From: Streptomyces sennicomposti
GTDB lineage: Bacteria > Actinomycetota > Actinomycetes > Streptomycetales > Streptomycetaceae
Direction of reading: 5' to 3'
Length of the DNA: 64,000 nucleotides
Assembly: GCF_019890635.1 (NCBI RefSeq)
Contig: NZ_JAIOAB010000032.1
Span: 1 to 64,000, forward strand
Shown piece by piece: positions 49,648-57,930 of the stretch (positions are counted from its first letter, which is position 1; each line of letters opens with the position of its first letter). The position numbers and the translations under genes were made by a program. The notes under the pieces were generated by a model that was not told the DNA's origin, did not search any database, and saw nothing but the letters and a program-made list of their open reading frames with translations.

Positions 49648-51051
49648 ATGACCACCCTCGCCGATCCCGTACCCGGCGGCCGTCCCGGCGATGTCGAGCG
49701 GGCCACCGCGCTCGGCGGCGAACTGGCCGGACGGGGGGTGCACGGCGTCGTCCTGTCCTACGTCGACACCGCCGGCATCACCCGGATCAAGACGATCCCG
49801 GTGGCGAAGCTCCCCGCGGCGGCGGCCTGGGGCGTGGGCATGTCGCCGGTGTTCGACACCTTCCTGGCGAACGACGCGATCGTCGCCACCGACGTCCTCG
49901 GCTCCCCCGACGGCGATCTGCGCCTCTACCCGGACCTGGACCAGCTGGTCGCCCTGGCCGCGCAGCCCGGCTGGGCGTGGGCGCCGGTGGACCGGATCAC
50001 CCAGGACGGCGAGCGGCACCCCGGCTGCTCCCGCACCTTCCTGCGCCGGATCACCGCCGCCGCCGAGGAGCGCCACGGCGTCGCCTTCAAGGCGGCCGTC
50101 GAGATCGAGTGGTCCGTCGGCGCGGACACGACGCCGACGGACCGTTTCGAGCCCGTGGCGACGGGACCGGCGTACGGGGCGGCGCGCCAGGTGGAGCTGA
50201 GCGACTTCCTCGCCGAACTCCTCGCGGCCTGCGCGGCGCAGGGCGTGGACGTCGACCAGGTCCATCCCGAGTACGCGGCGGGGCAGTTCGAGATCTCGGT
50301 CGGTGCGCTGGACCCGGTGGCGGCGGCCGACCGCAGCGTGCTGGTGCGCCAGACCGTCCGGGCCGTGGCCCGGCGGCACGCGCTGCGGGTCTCGTTCGCG
50401 CCGGCGGTGCGCGGCGAGGGCGTCGGCAACGGCGGCCATGTCCACCTGTCCGCCTGGCGCGACGGCGCGAACCTGTACTCCGGGGGCGCGGGACGGCACG
50501 GGATGACGGCCGACGCGGAGGCGTTCACCGCCGGGGTGCTGGCCCGGCTGCCCGCGCTCACCGCCGTGACCGCGCCGAGCCCGGCCAGCTATCTCCGGCT
50601 CAGGCCGTCCCAGTGGGCGGGCGTGTTCACCGCGTGGGGCCTGGAGACCCGCGAGGCGGCGCTGCGCGTCGTCACCGGCACCCGCGGACTGCGCGACCAG
50701 GCCGCCAACCTGGAGATCAAGCCGGTCGACCTCGCCGCCAACCCGTACCTGACGCTCGGCTGTCTGATCGCGGCCGGACTGGACGGCATGGCGTCGTCGA
50801 CGCCGCTGCCCGAGGAGATCACCGGCGACCCGGCGCGGTTCGACGCGGCGGAGGCCGCGAAGCGGGGCGTACGGCGGCTGCCGGTTGGGCTGCCGGAGGC
50901 CGTGGCCGCGTTCCGCGAGGACGCGCTGCTGCGGGACGCGCTCGGGCCGGTGCTGGCCGACGCGGTGACCGCCGTGCGGGAGGGCGAGAGCGCGGCCGTG
51001 GCCGGGCTGGACGACGAGCAGATCGCGGCGGCCTACCGCTGGAAGTACTGA
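49648..51051 (+). CDS. glutamine synthetase-like ligase (FluG C-terminal type)
   Basis: A 467-residue GS-fold protein. The catalytic domain shows FKAAVEIEWSVG, VHPEYAAGQFEISVGALDP, GNGGHVHLSAW and NLEIKPVDLAANPYLTLG. It lacks the adenylylation-site Tyr motif of GlnA, so it is probably a gamma-glutamyl ligase for another amine. ATG at 49648 with GGGGAGGACG upstream. Its TGA overlaps the next ATG by one base. Fungal FluG joins an amidohydrolase and a GS domain in one chain; the same pair is split here. Confidence 0.9.
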   Translation: MTTLADPVPGGRPGDVERATALGGELAGRGVHGVVLSYVDTAGITRIKTIPVAKLPAAAAWGVGMSPVFDTFLANDAIVATDVLGSPDGDLRLYPDLDQLVALAAQPGWAWAPVDRITQDGERHPGCSRTFLRRITAAAEERHGVAFKAAVEIEWSVGADTTPTDRFEPVATGPAYGAARQVELSDFLAELLAACAAQGVDVDQVHPEYAAGQFEISVGALDPVAAADRSVLVRQTVRAVARRHALRVSFAPAVRGEGVGNGGHVHLSAWRDGANLYSGGAGRHGMTADAEAFTAGVLARLPALTAVTAPSPASYLRLRPSQWAGVFTAWGLETREAALRVVTGTRGLRDQAANLEIKPVDLAANPYLTLGCLIAAGLDGMASSTPLPEEITGDPARFDAAEAAKRGVRRLPVGLPEAVAAFREDALLRDALGPVLADAVTAVREGESAAVAGLDDEQIAAAYRWKY

Positions 51052-52280
51052 TGGCCGATCCGGTGGACGAGCTGCTCGCCGGGCTGCCGCTGGTGGACCA
51101 CCACTGCCACGGGGTGGTCACCGCCGACCTCGACCGCACGGGCTTCGAGTCACTGCTCACCGAGGGCGAGGCGTGGCCGGACAGCGGGATCTCGCTGTTC
51201 GACACGCCGGTCGGAGCGGCCGTGCGCCGGCACTGCGCCCCGGTGCTCGGCCTGCCCCGGCACGCCCCGGCCGGCGACTATCTCGCCCGGCGGGCGGAGC
51301 TGGGGGCGCGCGAGGTGAACCGGCGGTTCCTCGCCGCCGCGGGCGCCGCCGTCCTCTGCGTCGACACCGGCTTCGACTCCGGCCGCCTGACCAGCCCCGC
51401 CGAGCTGGCGGAACCGGCCGGGGCGGCGGCGTACGAGGTCGTACGGCTGGAGAGCGTCGCCGAGGCGGTCGCGGCGGGCGGGGTGACGGCCGGGGAGTAC
51501 GGGGCGGCCGTGCGCGCCGCCGCCGAGGACGCCGTACGGCGGCCGGGCGTCGTGGCGGTGAAGTCGGTGGCCGCCTACCGCACCGGCTTCGCCCTGGACC
51601 CGGCCCGCCCCTCGGCCGCCGAGGTCGCGCGGGCGGCGGCCGGCTGGCTCGCCCGCCCCGGCGCCCGCCTGGCCGACCCGGTCCTGGTACGGCACCTGCT
51701 GTGGACCGCCGTCGAGCTGGGCCTGCCGCTGCAACTGCACACCGGGTTCGGGGACGCCGACCTGCGGCTGCACCACGCCGATCCGCTGCTGCTGACCGAC
51801 TGGCTGCGCCTGACGGCGGGCACGGTCCCGGTGATGCTGCTGCACTGCTGGCCCTACCAGCGGCAGGCCGCCTATCTCGCCGCCGTCTTCGAGCAGGTGT
51901 ACCTCGACGTCGGCCTCGCCCTGCACCACGTCGGTCCCGCCCGGTCCGGCGCCGTGCTGGCGGAGGCCCTGGAGATCACCCCGTTCCGCAAGCTGCTGTA
52001 CAGCTCCGACGCGTACGGCCTGGCCGAGTTCCACCACCTCGGCGCGGTGGCCTTCCGGCGGGGCCTCGCGGAGCTGCTGGCGGACCGGGTGGCCGCCGAC
52101 GAGCTGAGCCGGGCCGACGCGGAACGGATCGCGCGGTGGACGGGGCGGGACAACGCGCTGCGGGTATACGGCCTCACGGACCCCGCGGACTCCCGGGGCT
52201 CCGGGGGCCTGACGGACTCCGGGGGCCCTGCGGCCACCGCCGCACCCGCCGCACCGGTTCCGCCCATGGAGAACGACTGA
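51051..52280 (+). CDS. amidohydrolase (FluG N-terminal type)
   Basis: A 409-residue TIM-barrel amidohydrolase of the amidohydrolase-2 kind: VDHHCHGVVTADLDR at the start, QLHTGFGDADLRL, MLLHCWPYQRQAAYLAAV and LLYSSDAYGLAE, giving metal-binding His and Asp residues. TGATG coupling to the GS-like gene argues for a joint pathway, such as release or transfer of an amine on a glutamyl conjugate. The last 35 residues are Gly/Ser/Ala/Pro low complexity. Confidence 0.88.
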   Translation: MADPVDELLAGLPLVDHHCHGVVTADLDRTGFESLLTEGEAWPDSGISLFDTPVGAAVRRHCAPVLGLPRHAPAGDYLARRAELGAREVNRRFLAAAGAAVLCVDTGFDSGRLTSPAELAEPAGAAAYEVVRLESVAEAVAAGGVTAGEYGAAVRAAAEDAVRRPGVVAVKSVAAYRTGFALDPARPSAAEVARAAAGWLARPGARLADPVLVRHLLWTAVELGLPLQLHTGFGDADLRLHHADPLLLTDWLRLTAGTVPVMLLHCWPYQRQAAYLAAVFEQVYLDVGLALHHVGPARSGAVLAEALEITPFRKLLYSSDAYGLAEFHHLGAVAFRRGLAELLADRVAADELSRADAERIARWTGRDNALRVYGLTDPADSRGSGGLTDSGGPAATAAPAAPVPPMEND

Positions 52281-52295
52281 AAGTATGATCAAGCA

Positions 52296-52832
52296 ATGTC
52301 TGACATGACCGAGACCACGCCCGGTTGGCTGAGCACGGACGAGCTGGAGTCGGCCCGCGCCCGGATGCCGATCCTGTACGTCGAGGCGGTTCCCGTGCGC
52401 GTCGACGACAGCGGCGAAGTGACCAGCATCGGCCTCCTGCTGCGCATCGGCCCGGACGGAACGGTCAGCCGGACCCTGGTCTCCGGCCGGGTGCTGCACC
52501 ACGAGCGGGTGCGGGACGCGCTGCTGCGCCATCTGGAGAAGGACCTCGGTCCGGTGGCGCTGCCCCGCGTGCCCGCCTCGCTGCAGCCGTTCACCGTGGC
52601 CGAGTACTTCCCGACGCTCGGCGTCACGCCGTACCACGACCCGCGCCAGCACGCGGTGTCGCTCGCCTACATCGTGCCGGTCACCGGCGACTGCCGGCCC
52701 CGGCAGGACGCGCTGGACCTCGTGTGGTTCAGTCCGCAGGAGGCCGTCTCGGAGGCGGTGCAGAGCGAGATGCCCGGCGGGCACGGGGTGCTGCTGAAGC
52801 AGGCGCTGGCGCATGTGGGGTGCGTGGGCTGA
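52296..52832 (+). CDS. Nudix-fold protein with degenerate Nudix box (DUF4916-like)
   Basis: A 178-residue protein resembling actinobacterial Nudix-family/DUF4916 proteins: MPILYVEAVPVRVDDSGEVT, SRTLVSGRVLHHERVRDALL and VSLAYIVPVTGDCRPRQDAL. The expected GX5EX7REUXEEXGU box is not conserved: the Glu residues needed for Mg binding are mostly absent in VLHHERVRDALLRHLEKDLG. It may bind nucleotides without hydrolysing them. ATG at 52296, 15 nt after the amidohydrolase stop, so possibly in the same operon. Confidence 0.83.
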   Translation: MSDMTETTPGWLSTDELESARARMPILYVEAVPVRVDDSGEVTSIGLLLRIGPDGTVSRTLVSGRVLHHERVRDALLRHLEKDLGPVALPRVPASLQPFTVAEYFPTLGVTPYHDPRQHAVSLAYIVPVTGDCRPRQDALDLVWFSPQEAVSEAVQSEMPGGHGVLLKQALAHVGCVG

Positions 52833-52979
52833 CGGCTGTCGGCGAACGGCTGGGCTGTCGGGGAACGGCTGACGGCTGTCGGCGAGCGGCTGTGCTGTCG
52901 GGGAACGGCTGACGGCGAGCGGCTGACGGCTGTCGGCGAGCGGCTGACGGCTGTCGGCGAGCGGCTGACGGCCGTTCGC
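52827..52979. repeat. 21-bp tandem repeat starting at the Nudix-fold stop codon
   Basis: About eight units of GGCTGACGGCTGTCGGCGA(A/G)C, some truncated to 19 or 14 bp. The first unit contains the TGA of the upstream gene. It separates the convergent Nudix-fold and senR genes. Confidence 0.9.
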
Positions 52980-53026
52980 CGAGACCTCGCCGCGGCTCCG
53001 GTAGCCCCCGCGCGCGCCTCCCCCGC

Positions 53027-53731
53027 TCACGGCAGCAGGCGCTGCTCCTTGGCGACGGCCACGGCGCCCGCGCGGGTGTCGACGCCGAGCTTGTCGTAGA
53101 TGCGCCCCAGATGGGTCTTGACCGTCGCCTCGCTCAGGAAGAGGGCCTTGGCGATGTCCCGGTTGGTCAGGCCGCGGGAGAGCTGGCCGAGGATGTCGCG
53201 CTCGCGGTCGGTGAGCGTGGGGCGCGGGCTGCGCATCCGGGCCATGACCCGGTGGGCGACGGGCGCGGACAGGGCGGTGCGGCCGGCGGCGGCGCTGTGG
53301 ATCGCCGTGAACAGCTCGTCGGGGCGCTCGGCCTTGAGCAGATAGCCGGTGGCGCCCGCCTCGATCGCGCGGGTGATGTCGGCGTCGGTGTCGTACGTGG
53401 TGAGGACCAGTACGTGGACCGAGCCGCCGGAGGCCGCGGTGATCCGGCGGGTGGCCTCGACGCCGTCCATGCCGGGGCCCAGTTGCAGGTCCATCAGCAC
53501 CACGTCCGGGGCGAGCTTCGCGGCGAGCGCGACGGCCTCCGCCCCGCTGTCCGCCTCCCCCACCACCGCCACGCCCGGATCGCTGCCGAGCAGGGCGCGC
53601 AGTCCGGCGCGGACCACGGCGTGGTCGTCGCACAGCACCACCCGTACCGGCGGGGTGGTCTCGGCGGGTACGGCGGGTTCGCCGGGGCCTGTGGGGTCGG
53701 TGGGGTCGGTGGGTCCGGTGGTGGGGGTCAT
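53027..53731 (-). CDS. senR: two-component response regulator SenR-like (NarL/LuxR)
   Basis: A 234-residue regulator with receiver domain RVVLCDDHAVVRAGL, phospho-acceptor Asp81 (VVLMDLQLG), Lys in GYLLKAE, and LuxR helix-turn-helix LTDRERDILGQLSRGLTNRD. ATG at 53731 overlaps the kinase stop (ATGA). The N-terminal 28 residues are a Thr/Pro/Gly tail. Synteny with the kinase and divergent hbpS matches SenR of Streptomyces reticuli, which responds to haem and oxidative stress. Confidence 0.88.
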   Translation of the reverse strand: MTPTTGPTDPTDPTGPGEPAVPAETTPPVRVVLCDDHAVVRAGLRALLGSDPGVAVVGEADSGAEAVALAAKLAPDVVLMDLQLGPGMDGVEATRRITAASGGSVHVLVLTTYDTDADITRAIEAGATGYLLKAERPDELFTAIHSAAAGRTALSAPVAHRVMARMRSPRPTLTDRERDILGQLSRGLTNRDIAKALFLSEATVKTHLGRIYDKLGVDTRAGAVAVAKEQRLLP

Positions 53732-55161
53732 GGGGCGGTGGACTCCGGGGTGCTGGGGGCGGCGGGGCGGAGCGGGACGGCGGCCGAGACGACGGTGCCG
53801 TCGCCGGGCGCGGACTCGACGGTGAGGGTGCCGCCGAGCCGGCGCACCCGGGCCCGGATCGCGGGCAGGCCGTGTCCGCGGACCCCGGCGGCGCGCTCCG
53901 GCAGGGCGGCCGGGTCAAGGCCCCGCCCGTCGTCGGCGATGTCCAGCCGTACCTCGTCCTCCAGGTAGGTGAGGGTGAGGGCGGCCCGGGTGGCGCCGGA
54001 GTGCTCGCGGACGTTGGCGAGGGCGCCCTGCGCGATGCGCAGCAGCGCCGACTGGACCCGGTCGGGCAGGCCGGGCGTCCCCGGGGCGCCGTCGATCAGG
54101 CAGGTCACGGTGCGTTCGGCCGTGCTCTCCCGGGCGGCCAGGCCGCGCAGCGCCGCGTCCAGGCCGCCGCCTCCGGCGAGGTCGGCGGGCGCCAGGTCGT
54201 GCACGAAGCGGCGGGCCTCGGCGAGGCTGCTCTCGGCGATGCCGGCGGCGGTGCCGACGTGGGCCCGCGCGCGTTCGGGGTCGGTCTCCCACACGCGCTC
54301 GGCGGCCTGGAGGAGCATCCGCTGGCTGGACAGGCTCTGGGCGAGGGTGTCGTGGATCTCCATGGCCAGCCGCTGCCGTTCGGCGAGGGTGCCCTCGCGG
54401 CGTTCGGTGGCGGCCAGTTCGCGGCGGGTGCGCACCAGGTCGCGGATGAGGGCGGCCTGGCGTGCCGCCTGCCGGTCCATGTGGGTGAAGACCGCGGTCG
54501 CGAGGACGGCGACGGCCGGCGGACCGACCACCAGGTCCACGTCGAGCCGGTCGGCCAGCCGCAGTTGCGCGACGACCACGAAGACGGTGAACAGCGCGAC
54601 CAGGGTGTAGGCGGCGCGGGTCGGCAGGGTGCGCAGCGCGGTGTAGAAGAGCGGTACGGCGCACCAGGCGAAGCTGGGGGCGAGGGCGACGAGCACGGCC
54701 CATACGGCGACGAGCGCGCCGAGCCGGAGCAGGACGGGGAGGGGCGGGAGCCCTTGGGGTGCCGGGGTGCGGGTATCCGCAGGGTGCGTCGGCGGCAGGG
54801 GTGCGCCAGCCGCCGTGCGTCGGCCGATGACGTACAGCGCGGCGAGCGCCCCGGCCAGGGCCAGGACGGCGGGCTCCTGCGGCTGGTCGCCGTGCCGCTG
54901 GACGTAGCGGGCCAGGGCGGAGCCGAGCAGCAGGAAGAAGGCGAGGTGGACGACGAAGGCGAGGCGGTGGGCCTCGGCGCCTGCCGGTGACCGGGGCGTC
55001 TGGCCGCCTGCCGACGACTGGGGTGTTTGGCCGCCGGCCGGCGACTGGGGCGTCTGGCCGCCTGCCGACGACTGGGGTGTTGCGCCGCGGGCCGGTGGCC
55101 CGGGCGCTTCCTCGGCGGCGGTGTGCGGGACGCCCGGGGAGGGGCGGCTCGTGGACGGCAT
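53728..55161 (-). CDS. senS: sensor histidine kinase SenS-like
   Basis: A 477-residue kinase. Residues 27-62 are a 10-residue repeat (TPQSSAGGQ) made by 30-bp DNA repeats; then about five to six membrane helices (68-226); HisKA_3 with His270 in LAMEIHDTLAQSL; and an HATPase with DDGRGLDP and GHGLPAIRARV. The extracytoplasmic loops are short. SenS is known to interact with the secreted haem-binding protein HbpS, whose gene is divergent here. Confidence 0.88.
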   Translation of the reverse strand: MPSTSRPSPGVPHTAAEEAPGPPARGATPQSSAGGQTPQSPAGGQTPQSSAGGQTPRSPAGAEAHRLAFVVHLAFFLLLGSALARYVQRHGDQPQEPAVLALAGALAALYVIGRRTAAGAPLPPTHPADTRTPAPQGLPPLPVLLRLGALVAVWAVLVALAPSFAWCAVPLFYTALRTLPTRAAYTLVALFTVFVVVAQLRLADRLDVDLVVGPPAVAVLATAVFTHMDRQAARQAALIRDLVRTRRELAATERREGTLAERQRLAMEIHDTLAQSLSSQRMLLQAAERVWETDPERARAHVGTAAGIAESSLAEARRFVHDLAPADLAGGGGLDAALRGLAARESTAERTVTCLIDGAPGTPGLPDRVQSALLRIAQGALANVREHSGATRAALTLTYLEDEVRLDIADDGRGLDPAALPERAAGVRGHGLPAIRARVRRLGGTLTVESAPGDGTVVSAAVPLRPAAPSTPESTAP

Positions 55162-55516
55162 GGGTGCTCCTCCCCGGCCGGGACGTGCGTACGGTCATGG
55201 CTGCCGCCCGGCGGCGGCCCCCGGCCGGCGCCGTGGGCGCCTGGTGTGCCGTACGAGCCGGGTGGGCCGGGCGTGCCCTGCCATTGTCGCCCGGGCGCCG
55301 GGCCGGGGGGTCAACCGTTCGGATGACCCCGCCGTCGTCCGTCCCGGTCGCCGGGACCAGCCGGTACGCCGACGGGTGCGCGCCGCTTACGGGCCGAGGC
55401 TGGAGGCACAGCGCAGGAAGCGCTGCGTCTCCGCCGCCCCGCGTACCGGGGCCGCCGCCGATCGCGTCGGCCGGCCGCGGGCGCGGGGACGCGACCCGAC
55501 TGGGGAGTTGCCCGTA

Positions 55517-56089
55517 ATGCAGCACAAGGCCAGGAAGTTCTCCGCCCGCGCCAAGGTCGTCGCCACGGCGGCGGCGCTCGCGGCGGTCGGCGCCGGTGTG
55601 GCCGGCGCGGTGTCCGCCTCCGCCGGCACCCCGGCCGCCGCGCCGGTCGCCGCGGCGACCTCGGTGAAGGCGAAGGCCACGACCACCAGCACCCATCTGA
55701 CGGTGGACGCCGCCACCGACGCCGCCGAGGCGGCGCTGAAGGCCGCGCGGAAGGAGGGGCAGCGGGTGACCGTCGCGGTGGTGGACCGCAACGGCAACAC
55801 GATCGTCACCCTGCGCGGCGACGGCGCCGGGCCGCAGTCGTACGAGTCCGCGATCAAGAAGGCGTACACCGCCGTGTCCTGGAACGCGCCCACCTCGCAG
55901 CTGGTCCAGCGCCTGGCGTCGGCGCCCACCCTCAAGGACATCCCGGGCACGCTGTTCCTGGCGGGCGGCGCGCCGGTCGCCCACGGCGGCGCGCCGATCG
56001 CGGGCATCGGCGTGGCGGGCGCGCCCTCGGGCGACCTGGACGAGACGTTCGCGCGGGCCGGCGTCGCCGCGCTCGGCGACGGCCGCTGA
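55517..56089 (+). CDS. hbpS: extracellular haem-binding protein HbpS-like (GlcG family)
   Basis: A 190-residue protein with a signal peptide (Lys/Arg N-terminus, VVATAAALAAVGAGVAGAVS, cleavage near residue 34-40) and a GlcG/DUF336 domain: LTVDAATDAAEAALKAARKE, VTVAVVDRNGNTIVTLRGDG and IPGTLFLAGGAPVAHGGAPI. HbpS forms an octamer, binds haem and modulates SenS. ATG at 55517 with GGGGAGTTGCC upstream. It is divergent from senS-senR with 355 bp between, a region in which I see no further gene. Confidence 0.92.
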   Translation: MQHKARKFSARAKVVATAAALAAVGAGVAGAVSASAGTPAAAPVAAATSVKAKATTTSTHLTVDAATDAAEAALKAARKEGQRVTVAVVDRNGNTIVTLRGDGAGPQSYESAIKKAYTAVSWNAPTSQLVQRLASAPTLKDIPGTLFLAGGAPVAHGGAPIAGIGVAGAPSGDLDETFARAGVAALGDGR

Positions 56090-56136
56090 TCCGGCGGCCG
56101 CCCGGCACGTCTCTCGTCCTTCCTCGGCATCACGTC

Positions 56137-56168
56137 CTGTGGAGCGGCCCCGGTGGGTCGCTCCACAG
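56137..56168. terminator. terminator downstream of hbpS
   Basis: A 14-bp stem, CTGTGGAGCGGCCC with GGGTCGCTCCACAG (one G-T pair), and a CGGT loop, 48 nt past the hbpS stop. Confidence 0.75.
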
Positions 56169-56191
56169 CGCGCTTCCGGGGCCGTCCGGTC

Positions 56192-56221
56192 CCGGTCTCA
56201 TCCGGTCTCATCCGGTCTCAC
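56192..56221. repeat. 10-bp repeat CCGGTCTCAT, three copies, at the DUF6059 stop codon
   Basis: Three units end exactly in the stop codon (minus strand TGA, 56218-56220) of the DUF6059 gene. Confidence 0.8.
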
Positions 56222-56412
56222 CCTCGGACGTCGTCCCAGATGGCGCGTTCCTGCTCTGTCGGCGGGACCCAGGGGCACAGTCGTTCGGGGTGGCCGGGGC
56301 CGGGCAGGGCCGGTTCGGCGGGCGGGTCCGCGAGCAGAGGGACCCAGGGGGCGCCGAAGATCGTGAGCGCCTCCCCCACGGCCATCAGGAAGCGCAGAAC
56401 GAACAGTGACAT
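56218..56412 (-). CDS. DUF6059 family small protein
   Basis: A 64-residue protein: hydrophobic start MSLFVLRFLMAVGEALTIFG, then GPGHPERLCPWVPPTEQERA and a short acidic end, the conserved DUF6059 layout. The GHPERLCP-x-V-P-x-(T/S) block is diagnostic. ATG at 56412. In Streptomyces such genes often lie next to SARP regulators, as here (divergent, 203 bp). Function unknown. Confidence 0.82.
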   Translation of the reverse strand: MSLFVLRFLMAVGEALTIFGAPWVPLLADPPAEPALPGPGHPERLCPWVPPTEQERAIWDDVRG

Positions 56413-56615
56413 CCCGCCACTGTGGGGGCGCGCGCCAAAGCGCGGCCAAAGGCGGGGCCCGTCCCGGCCTCGACGTCCCCGGTCGGCGAGCGCAGGTTTT
56501 CGGCCAATACGCGGTACGTACGCACTTTCCCCGATGCGCGGACGGCGGCGTGGAGATGACAGTGAATCACCACGCCACCGACCAAACGCGTGTTCCCCTA
56601 CTGGACGAGGAATCG

Positions 56616-57389
56616 ATGCGCTACGAACTCCTTGGGCCCCTCCGCGTCCGTCACGCGGAGCAGAGCCATTCGCTGTCCGCCCCGAAGGTGGAGACGACGC
56701 TGGCCACCCTGCTGATCGGCAGCGGCCGGGTCATCACCAAGGAGCAGCTCGTCACGGAGCTGTGGGGGGACCGGCCGCCCAGACGGGCTTCGGCCGCGGT
56801 GCACGTGTACATCTCGCAGTTGCGCAAGTTCCTGGTGGGCGCGGGCGACACCGGGGGCCGGGCGATCGTCACCCGGCCGCTCGGCTACGAGCTGCGGCTG
56901 GAGGGCGCCGGCTGGGACGTGGACGATTTCAAGGAGGCGATGCGGCGGGGCCGCGATCTGCGGGCCGCCGGGCGGCACGAGGGGGCGCTGGAGAGCTTCG
57001 AGCGGGCGTTGTCGCTGATGCGGGGGCCGGTGCTGGAGGGGATCGCGGAGGGGCCGGCGCTCACTTCGTTCGCCACCTGGGCGGAGGAGGAGCGGTTGCA
57101 GTGCCTGGAGCTGTCGGTGGAGGCGCGTACGGCGCTCGGGCGGCACCGTGAGGTGATCGGGCTGCTGAGCACGCTCACCGCGCAGTATCCGCTGCGCGAG
57201 TCGTTCTACCGGCAGCTGATGCTGGTGCTGTACCGCTCGGAGCGGCAGGCGGAGGCGTTGCAGGTGTACCGCTCGGCGCAGCGGGTGCTCCGCGCCGAAC
57301 TGGGCCTGGAGCCGCACCGCTCGCTGCGCAGGCTGCACCAGGCCATCCTGGCCTCCGACCGGGTGCTGGACCTGCCCGCGGCGAGCTGA
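56616..57389 (+). CDS. SARP-family regulator (OmpR-like HTH plus BTAD)
   Basis: A 257-residue Streptomyces antibiotic regulatory protein: winged helix MRYELLGPLRVRHAEQSHSL to about residue 95, with VITKEQLVTELWGDRPPRRA and AVHVYISQLRKFL, then the BTAD helical domain (TWAEEERLQCLELSVEARTA, YPLRESFYRQLMLVLYRSER). No ATPase domain. ATG at 56616 has GACGAGGAATCG upstream; an in-frame ATG at 56556 is possible. No biosynthetic cluster adjoins it. Confidence 0.93.
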   Translation: MRYELLGPLRVRHAEQSHSLSAPKVETTLATLLIGSGRVITKEQLVTELWGDRPPRRASAAVHVYISQLRKFLVGAGDTGGRAIVTRPLGYELRLEGAGWDVDDFKEAMRRGRDLRAAGRHEGALESFERALSLMRGPVLEGIAEGPALTSFATWAEEERLQCLELSVEARTALGRHREVIGLLSTLTAQYPLRESFYRQLMLVLYRSERQAEALQVYRSAQRVLRAELGLEPHRSLRRLHQAILASDRVLDLPAAS

Positions 57390-57930
57390 ACCGGCCCCCG
57401 GGCCGGAGGCCGCCGGTGCACGGGGCCGCGTACGGGTCCCGTGCACCGGCTCGTACGGGTCCCGTGCACCGGCTTCTCCGGACGACGGCGCGTGCCGCCC
57501 GTCGCTCGTCGGCCATCCGACGGCTGCGTCTCAGCCACGGGACGGCGTCTCGGCCACGGGACGGCATCTCGGCGTCTCGGCGGCCGGACGGCTGCGGTGC
57601 CGGGCCGTCGCGGGGCGCGGACCCGCCGCCGGCGCAGCCCGGACGCGGGCCGGGCGCGGACCGGGCAAGGGCGCGTCGCCTTCGCAGCCAGGGCGGGTAC
57701 CAGGAACCGACGCGCCGCCCGCACAGCCGGGGCCGGCGCCGGGCCCGGACGGCCGGGCGCGGAGGGTCTCCGGAGCGCGCCGGGCGTGGGCGGGCGCGCC
57801 GGGGCGCGTACCCCCCCTGACGCACTCCTCCCCTACGCGCCCCTCCCCCGCCCCCGCATCGCCCAGCACCGCCCCCGCCCCGCACCGCCCCCGCGAGGCA
57901 TCGCCCCGCAACGCGCCGCCCCCCGCGCGT
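57390..57930. other. 540-bp gene-free region with direct repeats
   Basis: Between the convergent SARP and LAL genes. It contains CGTACGGGTCCCGTGCACC twice (57428, 57451) and CTCGGCCACGGGACGGC-type units (57530-57570). Open frames on both strands are Arg/Pro/Gly/Ala-rich without family similarity, so I see no gene. Confidence 0.6.

Noticed and set aside
57531..57911. Open frames on both strands in the SARP-LAL gap
   Set aside because: Composition-driven Arg/Gly/Pro/Ala sequences over direct repeats, no ribosome sites and no similarity.
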